NCBI GenBank assembly: GCA_023248835.1 | Contig: JAHFDU010000216.1 | Coordinates: 1 to 6,932 of the forward strand | DNA: 6,932 nucleotides | Reading direction: 5' to 3' | From: Myxococcales bacterium | GTDB lineage: Bacteria; Myxococcota_A; Polyangia; Palsa-1104 | Shown: one piece after another, positions 1 through 4,876 of the stretch | How positions within the stretch are numbered: the stretch's first letter is position 1 | How the letters are laid out: the number at the start of each line of letters is the position of its first letter | The notes under the pieces: generated by a model | What the model was told of the DNA's origin: nothing | Seen by the model: the letters and a program-made list of their open reading frames with translations, nothing else | The model's database searches: none | Translations under genes and position numbers: made by a program

Positions 1-2
1 CA

Positions 3-815
3 GCGCGCGGCGCAGAAATGGCCGTACAGTGGCGCGAATTATCACAAGACGGCGACGCTAGACTGCGCACCGCGGCCGCGCGTCGATTGAACGTTCCGCT
101 TGCGCGCGCAGCGGAGTACATCGAAAACCACACCGAACTATTTGCGCGCGTGACCCACGAACTCGATGACGAAGCGCGCTTTGGCCGATCCGCGGCACAG
201 CACCAGCGACCGGTAATGAGCTATTTTTTTCTTGGCGTCTGTGCGCTGGTGCACGGCGTCGTCTATCTTTTTTCGCGCGCCGATCCTTCTCCACTCACCA
301 CGCTTGACCGATTTGGCGCGTTTTGGCCGCCGGCGATCTTCGAGGACGGGCAATGGTGGCGTCTCGCCACCGCCTGCTTTTTGCACGTCGACGCGCTCCA
401 CCTCAGTATGAATTCTCTTGCGCTCTGGGTATTCGGCCCTTTTGTCGAGCGCTTTTGGGGTCGTTTCAAGTTCACGATTTTTTTTCTCGCCACCGGGGTC
501 GGCAGCTTTGCAACTCTGCTGTTCGTGATCTGGCGCGGATGGAAAGAGCCCGAATTTGCGGTCGGCGCCTCTGGCGCAATCATGGGTTTGGTCGGCGGCT
601 CGACCGCGATTTTTCTGCGCGGCGCACGCGAAGTTCGATCGCAAGTCGCTTCGCGTCGGCTGCGCACGATGTTGGCCGCGATTGCGATGCAAGTGGTGTT
701 CGATTTTGCCGTGCCACAAGTGAGTTTCACCGCGCACGCCGGAGGTCTAACCATTGGTTTCTTGCTCGGGCTGATCTTGACCCGCGTCCGCCCGGCGACG
801 AAGCACCGATCTTAA
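3..815 (+). CDS. Rhomboid-family intramembrane serine protease, probably 5'-truncated by the window edge
   Basis: This is an inner-membrane serine protease that would cleave substrates within or next to transmembrane helices. Numbering from the ATG at 18 (265 residues), it shows the rhomboid hallmarks: a G-WWR-LAT-FLH stretch (111-123), H128-LSM-N132 at the start of a helix followed by FGPFVE, the catalytic serine in GASG (Ser185), and the catalytic histidine in AHAGG (His240). About six hydrophobic segments lie near 67-87, 128-143, 151-173, 182-200, 216-234 and 237-256. The first ~65 residues are soluble, Ala/Arg/Glu-rich and probably helical. The frame is open back to base 3 and no Shine-Dalgarno sequence precedes the ATG at 18, so the true start may lie left of the window with a larger cytosolic N-terminal domain. 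The gene converges on gspN with a 28-bp gap, so it is not in the gsp operon. The active-site context, GASGAIMG, looks like a canonical rhomboid. The substrate is unknown. Confidence 0.93.
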   Translation, partial: ARGAEMAVQWRELSQDGDARLRTAAARRLNVPLARAAEYIENHTELFARVTHELDDEARFGRSAAQHQRPVMSYFFLGVCALVHGVVYLFSRADPSPLTTLDRFGAFWPPAIFEDGQWWRLATACFLHVDALHLSMNSLALWVFGPFVERFWGRFKFTIFFLATGVGSFATLLFVIWRGWKEPEFAVGASGAIMGLVGGSTAIFLRGAREVRSQVASRRLRTMLAAIAMQVVFDFAVPQVSFTAHAGGLTIGFLLGLILTRVRPATKHRS

Positions 816-843
816 GTTCGCTGTGAGCAGACGGTGAGCTCGT

Positions 844-2244
844 CTAAGGCGTTTCGCTGGCGGGCTCTTTCTCCTTGACTGGCTCCTTGGGCTCTTTGTT
901 CGTCTCGTCGCCCTCCTCCTTTTTGTCGACTATCGCAGCTTCGCCACGCAGCGCCCCCGCCACGTGCGCGGGCATTTCGGCGTGCGGCACTTCGACGGTG
1001 GGCGGCGTCGCTTCTCTTGGCGGCGGCGGTGGCGGGGCTTCGCGCTCACGATCGCGATCGCGCGAGTCATCGGCGATCGGCGGCGGTGACGGCACAAGTC
1101 CCCCTGGGGGCGAGATATGCACCGTCGGCATCATCGGCACAATCGGCCGCGGCGGAGGAGCGAACGCTGGCGCCGATGGAGACGTCGATGCAGACGGCAA
1201 ACGCACACCCAGCGGCTCGGTTTTGGAAGCCAAAAAAATCGGCGCGCCCAGGCTGCCGGTGACCTGAATGCCGTAGTAACCGTCGCTGCGCTTGGCCATG
1301 TCGAGCATCAGCGTCAGTGATTGCATTTTTTCCTCACGCTTGATGAGGGCATCGCTCGGTTTAAAGCGCACATACAAATGAAGCGAGGAACTCAACACCG
1401 GATCACGAAGCTCAATGTTGCCGTCGAGCACCGCCTCGCCGTCGGGCGACTCGGAGAAAAATTTTTCAAATTCGGCGTGTCCCTTGTCGACGATAATCTT
1501 GCCCGACATCTTGCCGAGCCGAAGGCTCGGCATGGTAATGCCCATGTTCATATCGCCGGTCGGCGAAAACTGTGCTTTGCCATCGCCAATGGTCCAATTG
1601 TCGAGGGCGATTTCGATTTTGCCGTTGGTTTTTGAAACGTCACCGGTCGACTGGTTGCGCAACATCGCTCCCGGCAATCCCTTCGGCGGCGGTGGACGAT
1701 TGGGTACGGTCAGAGCCGATTTGACGGTCAGAACTCCGGTCGTCGGCAAGCCGATCACCGCCTGCAACGCGGGCAGACTTTCGAGCGCAAAGTCCTTGAC
1801 CTGCGCGTCGACCAGCGACTCACGGAAGCCTTGGTTGTAGCCAACCGTGACAGTTCCGTTATCAACGATAGCAGAGACACGCACCGTCGGCCGATCCCAG
1901 AGAAGCCCCCACATTCCGACGCGCACTTGCAGCTTGTCGATCACATAGCGAGCCACCTTTTCCTGTGGGTTGCTCGGCCGCGTGCGCAGCACCATGTGGT
2001 GAGCCGTCGCGCCGAGCCCGGTGAATAGAGAAGTCGACAGATTCTCGATTTGGACATCCATCCCCAGCCCGATCGGCGAAGCACTCGTTTCGGCCGAGAG
2101 CTCACGCTCGAGATGCTCTTTGATGCGATCGCGCGGCAGCGAAAGCGCAAACGACACCAGCGCAAAAAAGAGAAAACTCAATGGATAGACCCACCATTGC
2201 CAGTGTTTGCGCAACTTGGGCGTCAACGTTTCGACGAACTTCAC
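844..2244 (-). CDS. gspN: Type II secretion system protein GspN
   Basis: This is a T2SS accessory protein of 466 residues, predicted to be bitopic in the inner membrane with a large periplasmic part. A short cytosolic N-terminus (1-15) precedes one hydrophobic helix (about 17-36). Residues ~40-340 are rich in alternating hydrophobic residues and GxVxV/GxIxI patterns, consistent with the beta-rich GspN domain of Deltaproteobacteria- and Leptospira-type systems. From ~345 the protein becomes low-complexity: a Pro/Ser tract with runs of prolines (to ~425), an RDRDRERE patch (395-402), and a Lys/Glu-rich end (441-464). There are no cysteines. The start is GTG at 2244, supported by AAGGAGG seven bases upstream and by a 4-base GTGA overlap with the gspM stop, which implies translational coupling. 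The identification rests on position directly after gspL-gspM plus this architecture. The family is less sharply motif-defined than GspK or GspL, so the symbol is slightly less certain. Confidence 0.85.
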   Translation of the reverse strand: MKFVETLTPKLRKHWQWWVYPLSFLFFALVSFALSLPRDRIKEHLERELSAETSASPIGLGMDVQIENLSTSLFTGLGATAHHMVLRTRPSNPQEKVARYVIDKLQVRVGMWGLLWDRPTVRVSAIVDNGTVTVGYNQGFRESLVDAQVKDFALESLPALQAVIGLPTTGVLTVKSALTVPNRPPPPKGLPGAMLRNQSTGDVSKTNGKIEIALDNWTIGDGKAQFSPTGDMNMGITMPSLRLGKMSGKIIVDKGHAEFEKFFSESPDGEAVLDGNIELRDPVLSSSLHLYVRFKPSDALIKREEKMQSLTLMLDMAKRSDGYYGIQVTGSLGAPIFLASKTEPLGVRLPSASTSPSAPAFAPPPRPIVPMMPTVHISPPGGLVPSPPPIADDSRDRDREREAPPPPPPREATPPTVEVPHAEMPAHVAGALRGEAAIVDKKEEGDETNKEPKEPVKEKEPASETP

Positions 2245-2837
2245 GTCTTGTCCTCCTTCTTTTTCGCGGCGTCTTTCGACGGCTCTTTCTTTTCCGCCGG
2301 CTGATAAGTCACCGCCGTCATCTGCACATCCAAATCCTTGTGTTTGTCATCGCGGGTGCGAATCAATAGATTGGTCACAATCACCATCGAAGATCCGGTC
2401 TCGATACGTTTTAGAAAATTGGCGAGCATGTCGATGGTGAGCGGCCGCAACTGAATGTCGACGCTGCGCTCTTCATACTGCGTCCCCACCAGCCGCGGCG
2501 GGGCCTCGTTCGACTCGCGAATCTGCACCGAAGTCGCTTTCGCGGCATCTTCCAAATAGCCCTGCAACTTGACCGGTTGACCGAGGCGAGCTTTGAGCAG
2601 GCGCGCCTTCTCTTTGTCGCGCAAGTAGACTTCACGCTTGACCTTGATGTCATCGAGCGCGGTTTGCATGTCGGAGGTCTGCTCTTCCAGCGTCGCCAAC
2701 CCGTTCCAGATGACGAAGCTGCCCACCATCGACACCATGACGCAGGCGGTGATGCCGAGAAGTCCCACCATGGTGCGCTCACGCTGGGTCAGCCGTTCCC
2801 ATTTGTCTTTTGCGGCATCGATTCCTTTGAGTTGCAT
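2241..2837 (-). CDS. gspM: Type II secretion system protein GspM
   Basis: This is a small bitopic inner-membrane protein (198 residues) that partners GspL in the T2SS assembly platform; it corresponds to PilO in type IV pili. The visible layout is typical: a charged cytosolic N-terminus with a W-E-R-L-x-x-R-E-R motif (13-21), one membrane helix (about 23-45), a heptad-like charged helix with E/K/D at 50-85 suggesting coiled coil, then an alpha/beta periplasmic domain (about 90-180) containing L-x-x-F-L-K-R-I-E (138-146) that fits the ferredoxin-like fold of GspM/PilO. A Lys/Glu-rich tail (182-198) follows. Its ATG at 2837 has AAAGG eight bases upstream. The stop overlaps the gspN start by four bases. 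Upstream it is separated from gspL by a 433-bp repeat-filled spacer, unlike the other near-zero junctions of the operon. Confidence 0.88.
   Translation of the reverse strand: MQLKGIDAAKDKWERLTQRERTMVGLLGITACVMVSMVGSFVIWNGLATLEEQTSDMQTALDDIKVKREVYLRDKEKARLLKARLGQPVKLQGYLEDAAKATSVQIRESNEAPPRLVGTQYEERSVDIQLRPLTIDMLANFLKRIETGSSMVIVTNLLIRTRDDKHKDLDVQMTAVTYQPAEKKEPSKDAAKKKEDKT
2252..2258 (-). promoter_or_regulatory. Ribosome binding site of gspN
   Basis: The minus strand reads AAGGAGG, seven bases before the GTG at 2244 and inside the 3' end of gspM. This strong Shine-Dalgarno sequence decides for the GTG start over any downstream ATG. Confidence 0.8.
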
Positions 2838-2845
2838 TTGCGTCG

Positions 2846-2850
2846 CCTTT
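2846..2850 (-). promoter_or_regulatory. Probable ribosome binding site of gspM
   Basis: The minus strand reads AAAGG, eight bases before the gspM ATG. It lies just outside the leftmost heptamer repeat (2855), so the repeat spacer left the gspM initiation region intact. Confidence 0.5.
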
Positions 2851-2854
2851 CTAG

Positions 2855-2882
2855 CTCACAGCTAACAGCCAACAGCTGACAG
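2855..2882 (+). repeat. Heptamer array, CTNACAG-type, four units
   Basis: Four consecutive 7-mers are visible: CTCACAG, CTAACAG, CCAACAG, CTGACAG. The array is inverted relative to the one at 3237-3264 (CTGTCAG is the reverse complement of CTGACAG). Confidence 0.85.
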
Positions 2883-2889
2883 TTTCAGA

Positions 2890-2968
2890 ACGGAAGGTGC
2901 CAGAGTACGGAAGGTGCCAGAGTGCGGAAGGTGCCAGAGTACGAACCTGCCAGAGTGCGGAAGCCGCC
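2890..2968 (+). repeat. 17-bp tandem repeat, about 4.7 copies
   Basis: The unit is RCGGAAGGTGCCAGAGT. Copies lie at 2890-2906, 2907-2923 and 2924-2940 (near-identical, first base A or G), then a diverged 16-base copy at 2941-2956 and a partial copy at 2957-2968. The GGTGCC core resembles sequence common in bacterial interspersed repeats; that comparison is from memory. Confidence 0.85.
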
Positions 2969-3062
2969 GCGGAAACTGACGGAACGAAATTTCCACTCCC
3001 TACTCCCGACCATTTGACCACCTTTTTCATCTCTGTAAGCGTTCACGCCCCCTGTCCGTGCA

Positions 3063-3130
3063 CCCTGAGCGGAGCGCAGCGGAGTCGAAGGGCGAAAACA
3101 AGTCGAGTCTGCCCTTCGACAAGCTCAGGG
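3063..3130. repeat. REP-like palindrome with CCCTGAGC...GCTCAGGG ends
   Basis: A perfect 10-bp inner stem (GTCGAAGGGC at 3084-3093 with GCCCTTCGAC at 3111-3120) encloses a 17-base loop. An outer 8-bp stem (CCCTGAGC at 3063-3070 with GCTCAGGG at 3123-3130) is set off by an asymmetric bulge (13 bases on the left, 2 on the right). From memory, very similar palindromes with a CTTCGAC / GCTCAGG signature are dispersed in many bacterial genomes. Transcribed from either strand it would form a strong hairpin. There is no T-tract after it, so it is not a standard terminator. Confidence 0.8.
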
Positions 3131-3131
3131 C

Positions 3132-3164
3132 GAGCGGGGCGTGGGAGCGGGGCGTGGGAGCGTG
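3132..3164 (+). repeat. 13-bp tandem repeat
   Basis: Two exact copies of GAGCGGGGCGTGG lie at 3132-3144 and 3145-3157, followed by a degenerate partial copy (GAGCGTG) that runs into the right arm of the 14-bp inverted repeat. Confidence 0.8.
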
Positions 3165-3207
3165 AACGGTTACTCATCTCATCTCTTCTCCTCTTTTTAC
3201 AATCTTC

Positions 3208-3224
3208 ATCGCGCGGAGCGCGAT
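3208..3224. repeat. Small GC-rich hairpin
   Basis: ATCGCGC (3208-3214) and GCGCGAT (3218-3224) form a perfect 7-bp stem with a 3-base loop. On the minus-strand transcript it would lie shortly after the gspL stop. It lacks a following U-run, so it is at most an mRNA-stabilising or pausing structure. Confidence 0.5.
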
Positions 3225-3236
3225 ACCTTCAGTAAA

Positions 3237-3264
3237 CTGTCGACTGTCAGCTGTCGGCTGTCAG
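3237..3264 (-). repeat. Heptamer array, CTGTCNG-type, four units
   Basis: Four consecutive 7-mers are visible: CTGTCGA, CTGTCAG, CTGTCGG, CTGTCAG. The array begins 7 bases downstream of the gspL stop in gene orientation and is inverted relative to the array at 2855-2882. Over about 33 bases the two ends match imperfectly (26 of 33 by my manual alignment). Confidence 0.85.
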
Positions 3265-3270
3265 CTCTCC

Positions 3271-4875
3271 TCACAAACACGTATGCGAAATGGTCAGTCC
3301 AAACTGTTTCATCTCCGACGGCTTGTCGCCTTTGGGATTGTCGCCGGTCGGTGGCACGGTGATGGTCGAGACCTTGCCTTTCTGAATGTCCTTGAAACAC
3401 TTCACTCCCGTCTTGGCCGACTCTTTCCACTTGAGTGCTTCAATCAGATCGTCGACCTGCTGCGCACTTTCGGCGTAACCATCGAGGCTGAGCTGCTTGG
3501 GCTTGATCTCAAGCGTGCGCACATCGAGCTTGCCCTTGTCCGGTGCGGGAACATTTTTGGAAAGCTCGTCGAGAATGTCAAACGCGGTGAGCTCGGGCAG
3601 CGGCGGCACGCCGCCATGCGGTCCTTTGCGCAACTCTTCAGAAATCGCTTTGCCATCGAGTCGCGGCTCGCCAAAAAGCTCCACCGTCTCATTGCGCAGG
3701 CGCGCCTCGAGTGCCGCTTCCTGTTTTTTTAGCGTTCGCAGCGATGCCACTGCGTCGAGTGCCCCAAAAACCAGCAGCAGCGCTGCCGCCACCGCCAGGT
3801 GCTTGGCCTTGCCGCGCAAAAAGGAGTAGTCGGAACGGTAGCTGAGTTCGCCGCGCCTCAGATTTACTTGCGGCATCGGCTGCGCCACTGCCAGCGCCAA
3901 TCCCACCGCCGACGAAGCCACCTGCGCCAGGTTGTTGCCGTTCTCCCGGCAGGTCGGTGACAACACTTCGGCGCTCGCCAAATCCAAGCGCTCGACCGAT
4001 ACTTCTAGTTTTTGGCCAATCAGCTCCGCAAACCCGCTTTGCTGCGCCGTACCGCCCGAGATCAACATGCGCGTCGGCGCTTCGTCGCCCTCTTCGCTGT
4101 AGGCAGCGAGCGTCTGTCGCAATTCGCGCAAAAGCGGCTTGTATGCCTCGAGCAACAGGCTTGCTTGCGGAGTCATTTGCTCGAGAGAAGTTTCATGCTT
4201 GATCTGCTCGGCGACTTCGAACGGCAGCTGCAATTTTTCGGCAAACAAGCGGGTGAGCGCTTCGCCGCCGCGACCAATGGTGCGCGCAAAACGCACCGCA
4301 CCCTGATGAACAACGCATAGCTGGGTGTGACGATGCCCGAAATCAACCAGCGCGATCGGCTCAGCATCGGAGAACGCCTGTCCACGCAAAGCCGCCAATG
4401 CGAGCGCCGGAGCGCCGACCAGACGCGGCTCACAGCCATGTTGCGAAAGTCCAGCAATCAGCGCGCGAACGTCCTGTTTCGGCGCCGACACCGCCAACAC
4501 CACCGATCCCGTAGCACTCGGCTTGGCTATAACACTGTCGACCACCAAGCTGTCGAGATCGTCCATCACCTGCGACTCGAGTTCAAAACCGAGCACCTGT
4601 TCGATTTTTTTCGGATCGGAAAACGGCAGCGGCAAAAGACGAAAAGAGGTGTTGTCACAAAGTGCGGTGGCCGCCATCTCGGCAATCAATTTTTCGTCGC
4701 TGATGAGTTGCTCTAGCGTACGCAGTCGCTGGTCGAGATCGCTCTCCTCGTCATGGCGAGGTAACAGACGCAGCTCGAACATTCCGGTCAGCTGGGTTTG
4801 ACGAAAACCGGCCACCAGCTCGGCCACTTTGACCGAATAGGATCCGAGATCGATGCCAAGAACCGTGTGCGCCAT
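3271..4875 (-). CDS. gspL: Type II secretion system protein GspL, PilM/PilN-fusion type
   Basis: GspL (534 residues) couples the cytosolic secretion ATPase GspE to the inner-membrane platform and the pseudopilins. Residues 1-335 form a PilM-like actin-fold domain with the phosphate-1 loop GIDLGSYSVKV (7-17), phosphate-2 LVDFGHRHTQL (176-186) and adenosine-type LISGGTAQQSG (271-281). A PilN-like section follows: VNLRRGE (337-343) just before the membrane, one hydrophobic helix (about 359-376), a charged helix (about 377-400), and a ferredoxin-like periplasmic domain (about 445-534) with LxLDGYAES and DDLIEALK. The start at 4875 is chosen because the domain begins at once (MAHTVLGIDLG), GAGAGGA lies five bases upstream, and the gspK stop is one base away. 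The frame continues upstream without support. Cys493 and Cys533 are the only predicted periplasmic cysteines. Automated annotation might call this PilM, but the minor pseudopilin neighbours and the gspM-gspN genes downstream indicate T2SS. Confidence 0.92.
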   Translation of the reverse strand: MAHTVLGIDLGSYSVKVAELVAGFRQTQLTGMFELRLLPRHDEESDLDQRLRTLEQLISDEKLIAEMAATALCDNTSFRLLPLPFSDPKKIEQVLGFELESQVMDDLDSLVVDSVIAKPSATGSVVLAVSAPKQDVRALIAGLSQHGCEPRLVGAPALALAALRGQAFSDAEPIALVDFGHRHTQLCVVHQGAVRFARTIGRGGEALTRLFAEKLQLPFEVAEQIKHETSLEQMTPQASLLLEAYKPLLRELRQTLAAYSEEGDEAPTRMLISGGTAQQSGFAELIGQKLEVSVERLDLASAEVLSPTCRENGNNLAQVASSAVGLALAVAQPMPQVNLRRGELSYRSDYSFLRGKAKHLAVAAALLLVFGALDAVASLRTLKKQEAALEARLRNETVELFGEPRLDGKAISEELRKGPHGGVPPLPELTAFDILDELSKNVPAPDKGKLDVRTLEIKPKQLSLDGYAESAQQVDDLIEALKWKESAKTGVKCFKDIQKGKVSTITVPPTGDNPKGDKPSEMKQFGLTISHTCL

Positions 4876-4876
4876 G

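Larger units (their letters stand above)
3035..3173. repeat. Inverted repeat pair GTAAGCGTTCACGC / GCGTGAACGGTTAC
   Basis: The arms at 3035-3048 and 3160-3173 are complementary at 13 of 14 positions and enclose the central palindrome and the 13-bp tandem repeat. They may mark the borders of one repeat unit inside the composite spacer. Confidence 0.7.
2855..3264. repeat. Composite repeat-filled spacer between gspL and gspM (nested inverted repeats)
   Basis: The 433 bases between gspM (start 2837) and gspL (stop 3271) hold no credible gene. They are built of repeats arranged as nested inverted pairs: heptamer arrays outermost (2855-2882 and 3237-3264), a 14-bp pair inside (3035-3048 and 3160-3173), and a palindrome at the centre (3063-3130). 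Tandem repeats lie on both sides of the core, with a small hairpin near the right end. The outer arrays begin 18 bases from gspM and 7 bases from gspL, so the block fills the junction almost exactly. I infer a composite insertion or serial repeat accretion. No transposase is present, and the age and mobility are unknown. Confidence 0.75.

Noticed and set aside
829..845. AGACG...CGTCT hairpin between the convergent genes, as a bidirectional terminator
   Set aside because: It has only a 5-bp stem, overlaps the gspN stop and has no T-tract on either strand.
1050..1062. GCGATCGC-type octamers as a HIP1-like genome signature
   Set aside because: Only a few occurrences are seen, expected by chance in GC-rich DNA with frequent GATC/CGCG words.
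1017..1262. Open frames opposite the gspN tail
   Set aside because: They are shadow frames of a GC-rich low-complexity coding region, with no family resemblance and no initiation signals.
2890..2968. CRISPR array
   Set aside because: The 17-bp units are directly tandem with no unique spacers and no cas genes nearby.
3174..3199. Purine-rich minus-strand tract with AGGAG before an ATG, as a start of a small gene
   Set aside because: The frame ends after two codons (ATG-AGA-TGA). The tract is simply low-complexity.
2897..3235. 112-codon open frame on the plus strand in the gspL-gspM spacer
   Set aside because: It is translated entirely from tandem and inverted repeats, has no ribosome binding site and resembles no protein.
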